Shown one piece after another: positions 51,351 to 59,190 of a stretch of DNA of 62,164 bases. Every line of letters begins with the position of its first letter. The first letter of the stretch is position 1. Source of the stretch: Bacteroidota bacterium (GTDB taxonomy: Bacteria > Bacteroidota > Ignavibacteria > OLB7); assembly GCA_018266795.1 (NCBI GenBank), contig JAFDZV010000001.1, positions 1 through 62,164 of the forward strand, given 5' to 3'. A program made the position numbers and the translations under genes. Under the pieces are notes generated by a model. It saw only the letters and a program-made list of their open reading frames with translations. It made no database searches and was not told where the DNA came from.

Positions 51351-53513
51351 ATGCACCATGACCTCAGGGTGATGCGCCGGATCGTGCTGCCGAGCCTGCT
51401 CGGCATTCTGATTGCGGTGACGGTGTTGCCAGCGCAGGCTGTGCGGTGGGAGCCGGCTCATGGGCCGTACGGCGGCAGGATTGCCATGATGCTCGGTGAG
51501 CCTCGAAGCGGTGGCCTGTACGCTGCCACGCATGGGGGCGGCGTGTTTGCGAGCATAGATGGGGGCGGCTCGTGGACGCAGGGAACAGACGGGTTGGACG
51601 ACTACGATGTCTTCTCGCTTGCACTCGATTCGAGCGGTGTGCTCTATGCGGGGACCGGAACAGGCGGCGTCTTCAGGTCGTTGAACCGCGGCGCAACGTG
51701 GGTGCGGCTTGCCCCTTCATTCGGCCCGTTGCCGGTGTCGCGGCTGGTGGCCGCGCCCGGCGGCATGTTGTACGCCGCAACGTACGGGAACGGCCTGTAT
51801 CGTTCATCCGACGGCGGTGCATCGTGGGAGGCAGCCAGCACCGGACTCTCCAACAAGTTCATCACAGCGCTCACGACTGCCTACGGCCAACTCTACACAG
51901 GCGGTACCGGCGGCGGAGTGTTCGGCTCCGCGGACAGCGGCACAAGCTGGACGCAGCTCAACACCGACCTGCCGCGCGGTGGTGTGAACGATATCGCGCT
52001 CGGTCCGGACGGTGCGCTCTACGCGGCGGTGAGCGGGCGCGGCATCTTCCGTTCGGGCGACAGCGGCGCCACCTGGATCGGCCTGAACAACGGGCTTACC
52101 TCGCCCGGCGTCACTTCGCTTGCGTTCTCGCCGAGCGGATACTTCTTTGCCGGCACGACTGCGGGGGTCTACCGCAGCGTCAACCTGGGGGCGCGATGGG
52201 AGCCGGCTGTGGGAAGCGGCGCCACGAACCCGGATATCCTCACGCTGGCTGTTACCGATCACGGCGGCCTCTGGGCGGGCTCCAACGGAAGCGGCGTCTA
52301 TCAGTCATCGGACAACGGTTCCACGTGGGAGCAGCGGAATGCAGGGATCAACGGAGCGGACCTGTTGGATGTGATGTGCGGCGCCAACGGTCTCGTCTTC
52401 GCCTCCACGCAGGGCTACGCAGCGGATTACTACAGCGGCGTGTATCGTTCCAGCGATCAGGGAGATACCTGGACGCCGGTGAACGCGGGGCTCACGAATC
52501 TCGAGATCAGGAACACCATGTACGACCGTGCCGGTGTTCTCTACGCTGCGAGCTTCGGAAGTGGCGCCTATCGTTCGCGCGACAACGGCGACCGCTGGAC
52601 TCTGCTGAGCAGCGGCATCGAGGGGGATCAGAGCGAGGACGCGAATGCTCTCATGCTGGACTCCGCCGGCCGGGTCTACCTTGGCACGCTTGGCGGATTG
52701 TTCCGGCTGGATACGGCCGCGGGGCGTTGGGCGAACGTGAACGGCAATCTGCTGGACACCAATATCCGCGCTCTCGTTTGCGCACCCAACGGCTCGATAT
52801 TCGTTGGCGCCGTTCGCTCCATCAGCCGCTCGACCGATGGTGGCGCATCGTGGAGCCATGTGGTAACGTTCGATAGGAGCAGCGTCTTCAGCCTGGCGGC
52901 CGCACCCAACGGCTACATCTATGCCGGGGCATATGCCGGCGGCGTCTATCGTTCCACAGACAACGGCGACACCTGGACGCAGGTGAACAACGGGCTGCCG
53001 GATACCAATGTGAACGTGGTGATCGCCAATCGGTCCGGGCACATCTTCGCCGCGCCGGGGCGGAAGGGTGTGTATCGCTCCACGGACAACGGCGCGAACT
53101 GGGAGCCGGCCGGCGACGGCATCGGCGCCTCCGCCGTTCTCTGTTTTGCGGTGAACGGCACGGGGCGCATCTTCGCCGGCACGCTGGGCGGCGGCGTCTA
53201 CCGCACTGCCGGCACAACCGTTGGAGTTGAACGACGCAGCACAGCGGCCCATGCGGCGGCTCTCCAGGTGCCGACGATTCTGAGGCCGGGGGAGATGGCA
53301 ACGATCGGCTACACGCTCGATGCTGGCTGCTCGGTCCGGCTCGAACTGTTCGATGCGCTCGGCGCCCGCGTATGCGTTGTCGATGACGGGATGCGCGAGA
53401 CCGGAACACATCACGCCATGCTGAACGGTGCCGGCCTTCCGCCCGGCTGCTTCTGGCTCCGTCTCACGGCCGGCGGCGCCGTTGCAACGCAGCGCGTGGT
53501 GGTGCTGAGGTAG
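51351..53513 (+). CDS. T9SS-secreted BNR/sortilin-like beta-propeller protein
   Basis: A 720-residue exported protein. After a signal peptide (about residues 8-29, ending LPAQA) there are some fourteen repeats of the photosystem-stability/BNR type, e.g. GVYRSTDNGDTWTQVNNGLP and GIFRSGDSGATWIGLNNGLT, enough for one large or two propellers. The last 80 residues (LRPGEMATIGYTLDAGCSVR, LELFDALGARV, GCFWLRLTAGG) form a T9SS type A-like sorting domain. It should be secreted and perhaps surface-bound; its ligand is unknown. GGAGG, 6 bases before ATG 51351, supports this start. Confidence 0.85.
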   Translation: MHHDLRVMRRIVLPSLLGILIAVTVLPAQAVRWEPAHGPYGGRIAMMLGEPRSGGLYAATHGGGVFASIDGGGSWTQGTDGLDDYDVFSLALDSSGVLYAGTGTGGVFRSLNRGATWVRLAPSFGPLPVSRLVAAPGGMLYAATYGNGLYRSSDGGASWEAASTGLSNKFITALTTAYGQLYTGGTGGGVFGSADSGTSWTQLNTDLPRGGVNDIALGPDGALYAAVSGRGIFRSGDSGATWIGLNNGLTSPGVTSLAFSPSGYFFAGTTAGVYRSVNLGARWEPAVGSGATNPDILTLAVTDHGGLWAGSNGSGVYQSSDNGSTWEQRNAGINGADLLDVMCGANGLVFASTQGYAADYYSGVYRSSDQGDTWTPVNAGLTNLEIRNTMYDRAGVLYAASFGSGAYRSRDNGDRWTLLSSGIEGDQSEDANALMLDSAGRVYLGTLGGLFRLDTAAGRWANVNGNLLDTNIRALVCAPNGSIFVGAVRSISRSTDGGASWSHVVTFDRSSVFSLAAAPNGYIYAGAYAGGVYRSTDNGDTWTQVNNGLPDTNVNVVIANRSGHIFAAPGRKGVYRSTDNGANWEPAGDGIGASAVLCFAVNGTGRIFAGTLGGGVYRTAGTTVGVERRSTAAHAAALQVPTILRPGEMATIGYTLDAGCSVRLELFDALGARVCVVDDGMRETGTHHAMLNGAGLPPGCFWLRLTAGGAVATQRVVVLR

Positions 53514-53583
53514 AACCAATGGCTGAAACGAGATTGCCGTGGACGGGCAGCCGACGATTTGCAATTGACTACTGACACACTCC

Positions 53584-54369
53584 ATGCATCGCATTCGATA
53601 TGTTCTCTGGAAGGAAACGGAGGCAGCGGCGAGAGGCGCGGCCCTCGAAGCGGCAGGCTTTGCCGTGACGGCCGGACCGCTCCACTATCCGGAGTTTCCA
53701 GCACAGCGCAAGTCACCGCCCGATGCGTTCGTGTTCGACCTCACACGGCAGCCGATGCTCTGCCGCGACATCGCGCTTCTCTTTCGCAGAAGCAGGGCCA
53801 CGCGCCATGTTCCGTTGGTCTTCGTGGATGGGCTGCCGGAGAAGGCGGACCGCGTGCGCGAAGTGCTTCCCGATGCGGTCTATACCACGTGGGGCGACCT
53901 TCCCGATGTTCTTCGCGAGGTGATCGCCAACCCGCCTGCCGTGGAGGTTGTTCCTGCCACGGGAACGGACGGCTACGCCTCGTCTACAACCGCCAAGAAG
54001 CTTGGGCTTGCAGATGGCATTCGCGTGGCTCTGGTGAATGCTCCCGCCGGATTCGAGGAGGAGATCGAGGGGCTCCCGGACGGCGTGATCTTCAACAACG
54101 GCACGTCGAGGCGCTACGACATGGTGCTCTGGTTTGCCGAGCGGTACGAGGATCTTGCAGGGAACGTTGATGCAATGGCGAAGGTTGCCCGCGCGAAGGG
54201 AGGGCTCTGGATTCTCTATCCGAAGAAGAAGCGCCGCGATGCCGGCGATCTAACGCAGCCGGCGGTGATCGAGATGGGGCGCGCCGCCGGATTGAATGTC
54301 GGGAAGATCTGTGCGATCGGCGACTCGTGGTCCGCACTTCGCCTGAGCGTTCCCCGCAGCGAACGGTGA
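53584..54369 (+). CDS. Receiver-like / DUF3052 fusion protein
   Basis: A 261-residue protein in two parts. Residues 1-118 have an alpha/beta rhythm like a response-regulator receiver (RIRYVLWKETEAAARGAALE, PPDAFVFDLTRQPMLCRDIA with an acidic residue at the strand end, RHVPLVFVDG), though key phosphorylation residues are not all clear. Residues about 125-261 match DUF3052: SSTTAKKLGLADGIRVALVN, APAGFEEEIEGLPDGV, WILYPKKKRRD and VGKICAIGDSWSALRL. DUF3052 is known mainly as a stand-alone actinobacterial protein. The function is unknown. Confidence 0.72.
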   Translation: MHRIRYVLWKETEAAARGAALEAAGFAVTAGPLHYPEFPAQRKSPPDAFVFDLTRQPMLCRDIALLFRRSRATRHVPLVFVDGLPEKADRVREVLPDAVYTTWGDLPDVLREVIANPPAVEVVPATGTDGYASSTTAKKLGLADGIRVALVNAPAGFEEEIEGLPDGVIFNNGTSRRYDMVLWFAERYEDLAGNVDAMAKVARAKGGLWILYPKKKRRDAGDLTQPAVIEMGRAAGLNVGKICAIGDSWSALRLSVPRSER

Positions 54370-54464
54370 TGCGCGCCGTGGCGTTCGCGCCGCATGCAGA
54401 ATCACATCATGTAACGTAACACGATACGATCCGCGCGCGTAGCGAAGAGTGCATCTTCAGCAAC

Positions 54465-54929
54465 ATGACAGGACGACTGGAGACGCACGTGAGGATCGAC
54501 ACGGACTTCGCCGCAGCACTTCTCTCCATCCCGATCACCGAGCCCGAGCGCCTCTTCGTTGGTGACGCGAGCGCCATCAGGCTCATCTATCATCAGCGCG
54601 CGCTCCACCGGCATCCAGACCGCAATCCCGATCCGCAGGCAGCGGAGGTTACCTCGCAGATCCACCGGCTCCACGAGGCGGCGGCTGCATGGCTGTGGGC
54701 CGGCGGAGCGCTGGGGCTCGGCTTCCTGGAACTTCCCGGCGCCGACCGACGGCAGGCTTCGCCGCATACGCTATCGCAGGCGCGATTGTCCGGCGGCACG
54801 CGCTTCGGCCGGTATGATCATATCCCTGGCCGGCAACATTCCCATCTGCATGCGGGAATAGCATTGTCTCCATGTGGAATACCTGCATGTTCTCACGAAC
54901 TGCATCATGTATTTCACACAGGAGGATCG
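54465..54929 (+). pseudogene. J-domain fragment, probable gene remnant
   Basis: The frame beginning at 54465 encodes a J-domain-like helix pair: PERLFVGDASAIRLIYHQRA, then LHRHPDRNPDPQAAEV with a complete HPD motif, then TSQIHRLHEAAAAWL. After about residue 90 the sequence loses any recognisable pattern (LSQARLSGGTRFGRYDHIPG) and runs without a stop into the next gene. Large proteins in other phyla start with this kind of J-domain, so it may be what is left of one. A real fusion with the reductase is possible, but the next gene has its own strong ribosome-binding site. Confidence 0.45.
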
Positions 54930-55592
54930 ATGTACAAGACGAAGCCGTGCATGAGCTGCGACATGCCCGCGAATCAGCCCTTGAATGTTCTCGTGCTCAA
55001 CGGCTCCTTGCAGCACGAGCCGGAGATATCGAACACGGACGAGCTCTCGCGGCTGGCGATTTCCTGCATGGAAGATCTGGCCACGGTTCACAGCGAGGTG
55101 ATCCGTCTGGCCGACCGCAATATTCCGGTGGGGCTGGGATTCAGGGAGTCTCCGGATGATGAATGGCCGGAGATCGTTGGGAAGATCAAGGCAGCGGACA
55201 TCGTGATCTTCGCAACGCCGATCTGGTGGGGGAGCCGCTCCAGCCTGATACAGCGGGCGATAGAGCGTCTGGATGCGCTGGACGAGGAATATCATGCATC
55301 GGGGCGGAGCGCGCTGTACAACAAGGTTGCCGGTATTGTGATCACCGGAAGCGAGGATGGCGCGCTCAGCACGATGGGGAGCATCATGATGGTGCTTACG
55401 TGGATGGGCTTCACGCTCCCGCCGGAGTGCGCGGCGTACTGGGTCGGTGAGGTAGGCTTCCCGCCCGCCGATGACCGGGCGAAGCGGCTGATGAACGGTG
55501 CCACGAGTGCCATGGCGAAGAACATGGCGCGCAACCTCGTGTACTACGCGCAGCTGCTGAAAGCCAATCCGTTGGAACCAAAGAAGGAATAA
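54930..55592 (+). CDS. NADPH-dependent FMN reductase/flavodoxin-like protein
   Basis: A 220-residue flavodoxin-fold protein. The first strand and phosphate loop are LNVLVLNGSLQHEPEISNTD, the second cofactor segment is ADIVIFATPIWWGSRSSLIQ (about residue 86), and VAGIVITGSEDGALSTMGSI closes the FMN site. Two N-terminal cysteines (PCMSCD) precede the fold. Such proteins reduce quinones, metals or iron-sulfur centres. GGAGG 5 bases before ATG 54930 sets the start, though the frame is open to 54465. Confidence 0.85.
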   Translation: MYKTKPCMSCDMPANQPLNVLVLNGSLQHEPEISNTDELSRLAISCMEDLATVHSEVIRLADRNIPVGLGFRESPDDEWPEIVGKIKAADIVIFATPIWWGSRSSLIQRAIERLDALDEEYHASGRSALYNKVAGIVITGSEDGALSTMGSIMMVLTWMGFTLPPECAAYWVGEVGFPPADDRAKRLMNGATSAMAKNMARNLVYYAQLLKANPLEPKKE

Positions 55593-55624
55593 CGTTTGTG
55601 ACGCGGCGAACCGGAGAGTCTGCC

Positions 55625-56794
55625 ATGTACATTCCACATCGAGCCTCGATCAGCCTGGGCATCTCGGTCGCGATACTGTTTGCAGCCGGTGCATGCGGGG
55701 CGCGTCTCGAGGCGCAGCCGGATGGGACGGAACTCTATCGGTATGCCGACGTTCCGATCCGCGACTCCCGCTGGGGGCCGATCGCCCGTCTGCAGGCGGC
55801 CATCAACGGCCGCCTGCGTCTGCTCGGGGCGGATACGATGGTGGTTGACGGCATCTTCGGATCGGCAACGGTGCACGGTCTTGGGAAGGTGGCGGAGCGA
55901 TTCGGCATGCACACGGTGCTCGCCAGAGATTCATTGGGCATCGCGGCATACTATATCACAGCCGGGTTGTGGCGGGCGCTCCTTCCGGATGCTCCGCCCG
56001 GTGTTCACGAACGTGCCTTCGCGCTGACCCTCACGTACGAGGGGACCGATTACGACCGGGCAGAGTGGAACTTCGGAACGGATGACGATGGCTCCGCGCT
56101 TACGTGGGGACCGTACGGGGCGACGGTTGGCTACGGCAACGAAGTGCGCGGCATCCTGCGGCTGATTCATCGGAACGACAGCACCATGTTGCCTGCCACG
56201 TTCGGTGCGGAGTTTCCGTTGATCGACTCGCTGATGCGTGCGAAGCCGGGGCAGGGAGCGGACCTGATGCATGCGGCCTGGAGGGACTCGGTGCGGCGTG
56301 CGGTGATCGTCGATGCGTTCGGAGCACTTGGGCGTAACGCCGCCGCTCGTGGCTTGTACGATCGCTATGCGCTGGAGGAGGGCGAATGGCTGCGCCCGGC
56401 CATGCGCAGGCTCTACGGCCTGATACCGGATGCGGCAACACATGCAACGGAGGTGGACTACGCGTTCTTTCTCGATCTGTCGGTGCACATGAGCGTTACC
56501 AATGAACGCATCACCGCCTGCCGCGATTCGCTGGCAGCGTTCACGCGCAGGGAGCGTCGCGATCCGAGACCGGAAGAGCGCCGCCGCATCATCGCCCGCG
56601 TGATGCTTCCCCGGCATGCACAGTGGGACAGGCTTGGGCGAAGCGTCGCCTACTATATCGATGCGGTTGGCGATCGCGATCTCACGCACGAGGAACGCGC
56701 TGCCTGGATGCGCCGAAGCCGCATGCGTGCGTCGCAGTTCGGGCTGAGCGACATGAGATTATTCCTTCCCGGGCGGGAAGTCGGTAGTCGGTAG
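55625..56794 (+). CDS. Exported lysozyme-like protein with peptidoglycan-binding start
   Basis: A 389-residue protein with an N-terminal signal or lipoprotein-like segment (ILFAAGACGA, Cys24). Residues about 50-95 (IARLQAAINGRL, VVDGIFGSATVHGLGKVAER) resemble a PG_binding_1 domain. The following region has ALTLTYEGTDYDRAEWNFG and TDDDGSALTWGPYGATVGYG, i.e. a glutamate (Glu139) followed by a D/T/G-rich loop as in lysozyme-superfamily glycoside hydrolases such as chitosanases. Its substrate is probably cell-wall glycan. The family match is by pattern and uncertain; the start at 55625 opens the signal segment, while a GTG at 55598 is also in frame. Confidence 0.6.
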   Translation: MYIPHRASISLGISVAILFAAGACGARLEAQPDGTELYRYADVPIRDSRWGPIARLQAAINGRLRLLGADTMVVDGIFGSATVHGLGKVAERFGMHTVLARDSLGIAAYYITAGLWRALLPDAPPGVHERAFALTLTYEGTDYDRAEWNFGTDDDGSALTWGPYGATVGYGNEVRGILRLIHRNDSTMLPATFGAEFPLIDSLMRAKPGQGADLMHAAWRDSVRRAVIVDAFGALGRNAAARGLYDRYALEEGEWLRPAMRRLYGLIPDAATHATEVDYAFFLDLSVHMSVTNERITACRDSLAAFTRRERRDPRPEERRRIIARVMLPRHAQWDRLGRSVAYYIDAVGDRDLTHEERAAWMRRSRMRASQFGLSDMRLFLPGREVGSR

Positions 56795-57068
56795 ACAGTT
56801 GTCGGTTGTTCGTGATCAGCCGTCAGTCGAACGCCGTCGGCAACGGAGATTCCCCTCGCAGACGGATCGGAGTACAGTATGATGTCGGCATGTACGAGTA
56901 CATGGACCAGCAGCATGTCCGTCCGAGACTCGACGTTCACAACGCCTGGTGCCGACCCTGCCGACGGCTGACCCAAATGACTACCGACAACTGACAACTG
57001 ACTACCGACAACTGACAACTGACTACTGACAACTGACTACTGACTACTGACCAATGACAACGAACTAC
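56778..57068. repeat. Low-complexity inverted 'word' array ACAACTGACTACTGAC
   Basis: The left arm (56780-56810, with AGTCGGTAGTCGGTAGACAG followed by TTGTCGGT) is complementary to a right arm (about 56981-57065) made of repeated ACTACCGACAACTGAC, CAACTGACTACTGAC and CTACTGACCAATGAC words. About 170 bases separate them and hold no gene. Such arrays occur in intergenic regions of several bacterial phyla and probably spread by replication slippage; they may also form a long hairpin that ends transcription. Confidence 0.75.
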
Positions 57069-57105
57069 TGATCCTGCCGGCCAGCTAACGACCTTCAAGA
57101 ACCCC

Positions 57106-57858
57106 ATGAATCAATCGCCTGTTGGAGCCGCAGTGGACGCAGCCGCGTTGCTGAGAATTGTTGGCGGACCGATGCCGGTGACTATTCCGGATGTGGTGGC
57201 GATGATGACGGCGATCGACGAAGTGCTTCCCGCCGGCGACGGGTTGAAATGGTTCAACCTGCTTTATCGCGACGTGACGAAGGGAGTGGATCAATCCACA
57301 CAGGTCGGCCAGTGGCGCCGTCCCGAATGGCTGGAGCGTCTTGACGTGGAGTTCGCCGGCCTCTATTTCGGGGCGATCGCATCGTGGTATCAGAACCAGG
57401 CGGGGACGCCTCGTGCGTGGGCCGATCTCTTCGCCGCGCGCTTCAGGCCCGGCGTTGCCCGCATTCAGTTCGCGATCGCCGGGATGAATGCGCATATCAA
57501 CCATGACCTTCCGTTCGCGGTGATCGCAACGTCGCGTGCGATGAACGTTGTGCCGGATGACGACACACCGGAGCATCTCGATTACCAGGCGGTCAACTCC
57601 GTACTGGAGCGGGTGGAGCCGGATGCGCTTCGCTTTCTGGCGACGGGGATTGCAGGACATGTGATGGAGGATCTCGGCGCTCTCGGCAGGCATATGGCGA
57701 TGTGGAGCATTCGGGGCGCGCGCGATGTTGCGTGGACCAATGCGCGCGTGCTCTGGCAGCTGGAGGCCTCACCGCTCCAGGAGGCGGCACGCGCCTATGT
57801 TGCCGAGTTGAACGGTTCCACCGGCATCCTTGGCGAAGGGATTCTGAGCCCGTTGTAG
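57106..57858 (+). CDS. DUF5995-family protein
   Basis: A 250-residue helical protein. Its best segments are DGLKWFNLLYRDVTKGVDQS, AGLYFGAIASWY, PRAWADLFAARF and the conserved IQFAIAGMNAHINHDLPFAV, whose histidine-rich helix marks DUF5995. The GHVMEDLGALGRHMAMWSI region may add another metal ligand. No function is known for the family. Its stop is 5 bases from that of a convergent gene on the other strand. Confidence 0.75.
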   Translation: MNQSPVGAAVDAAALLRIVGGPMPVTIPDVVAMMTAIDEVLPAGDGLKWFNLLYRDVTKGVDQSTQVGQWRRPEWLERLDVEFAGLYFGAIASWYQNQAGTPRAWADLFAARFRPGVARIQFAIAGMNAHINHDLPFAVIATSRAMNVVPDDDTPEHLDYQAVNSVLERVEPDALRFLATGIAGHVMEDLGALGRHMAMWSIRGARDVAWTNARVLWQLEASPLQEAARAYVAELNGSTGILGEGILSPL

Positions 57859-57863
57859 GCGCA

Positions 57864-59006
57864 TCACGGTGCGGGAGCGAAGGAGACGCTGCAGGCCGCC
57901 GCGCCGAGCATGCCTGCGATTGCTTCGGCCCGTTCCGCCACTGCATGGCGCACCTGCCGCCGCAGCGGGGCGAACGGTTCTATCGTGAAGGTTGCTTCGC
58001 GCCCGCGCCGGTTGATCCCCCATGTTGCGATCACCCTTCCTTCCTGCAGCACCGTTGCCGAAATCCATCCGGCGTCGCGGTATACCCGCTTGTAGAACGC
58101 GGGGGGAACGAACTGGCTCTTGTCGCGATGGCTCAACAGCCACGTGTCGAAGTAGGGGAGAAGAACGATGCCCGATTCGCCGTGGGTTGCCGAACGGAGA
58201 CGCGCCAGATCCGTTCGGAGGATCATCGCGCGGCCCCGGCCGGTCTCAACGTCCAGCGTCTCATCCAGCAGCAGCTTGAATATCTTCGATGCCGCCGTTA
58301 CGGGCATGCCCGCCCACGATGCGAAGTCGTGTGGTGATGCCGGCCCGTAGGCGCGCAGATATCGGCGTGCCAGTTCCACGAGCGCGGTCTCCTCCTCCAT
58401 CAACTCCATCGCACCCAGCCAGGCATCGATCCGCACGAACGTTGTCTCGCCTCCCCGCGGCGGTCCGAAGCAGATCAGGCCGTTCTGTACCAGATGCTTC
58501 ACCATCCCTCCCCATCCGCTCTCGAGCCATGCGCGCACCTTCTCGCCATGTTCCTCGGCAACGAGAGCCGCCATCTCCCTGCGCGTCATGAAGCCGCCGT
58601 GCGCTGCTGCCGCGCTACCCATCACATCCATGATCGCTGTGGTGACGCGCTCCAGTTGCCGGAGCGTGACGCCATCGTTCAACATCCGCTTCTCGATCCA
58701 TCTGTGCCAGCATCGGAGCGCGCCGAGGTAGAGCGGCAACTCCGCAGCGGCATGCAGATGCAGTGTGCTGCGCATGGACCATGTCTTTACAAGCGCCCGC
58801 TTCTTCCACAATGCCCGGTCCGTACTGGCCGGCGGATGCGCGGCCGATCGCGCCCACACGCCGAGCTGGGCGGCGGAATAGACCTGTGCCTGTATGCCGC
58901 AGATCGTGCGGGCAATGCCGGCCGGCGACGTCCGCTTCGGCGTTCCCGCAAGGCTGTGGCGTTCGAGACGGAATGCGGCGGCCTGCCGATCGGAGATTGC
59001 GTTCAT
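57864..59006 (-). CDS. Winged-helix DNA-binding protein, AlkZ/HTH_42 family
   Basis: A 380-residue protein of the HTH_42 family, related to AlkZ and YcaQ DNA glycosylases that remove alkylated or cross-linked bases. Marks are the GIQAQVYSAAQLGVWAR segment (the QxQ-type catalytic motif, here QAQ near residue 33), TWSMRSTLHLHAAAELPLYL, a winged-helix region with FMTRREMAALVAEEHGE, and the C-terminal LPYFDTWLLSHRDKSQFVP and WGINRRG strands. ATG at 59006 begins MNAISDRQ; the frame extends 50 codons upstream without family likeness. Repair activity is inferred. Confidence 0.82.
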   Translation of the reverse strand: MNAISDRQAAAFRLERHSLAGTPKRTSPAGIARTICGIQAQVYSAAQLGVWARSAAHPPASTDRALWKKRALVKTWSMRSTLHLHAAAELPLYLGALRCWHRWIEKRMLNDGVTLRQLERVTTAIMDVMGSAAAAHGGFMTRREMAALVAEEHGEKVRAWLESGWGGMVKHLVQNGLICFGPPRGGETTFVRIDAWLGAMELMEEETALVELARRYLRAYGPASPHDFASWAGMPVTAASKIFKLLLDETLDVETGRGRAMILRTDLARLRSATHGESGIVLLPYFDTWLLSHRDKSQFVPPAFYKRVYRDAGWISATVLQEGRVIATWGINRRGREATFTIEPFAPLRRQVRHAVAERAEAIAGMLGAAACSVSFAPAP

Positions 59007-59190
59007 CGCGATGGAGTTTGATGCATCATGGCCGCGATGATACGGAGCCTGCCGATAATGGAATGCCCCGCAGCGAAACTCCATCTGAGGATACTCAAAT
59101 GTGAGCGATCGCATGCGGGGCATCTGCTTGCGAGCATCCGAAGGGAGCGGCGTCATCGGGCCGCAGGCCGCCGGATGCGGTTCTGCGCGG

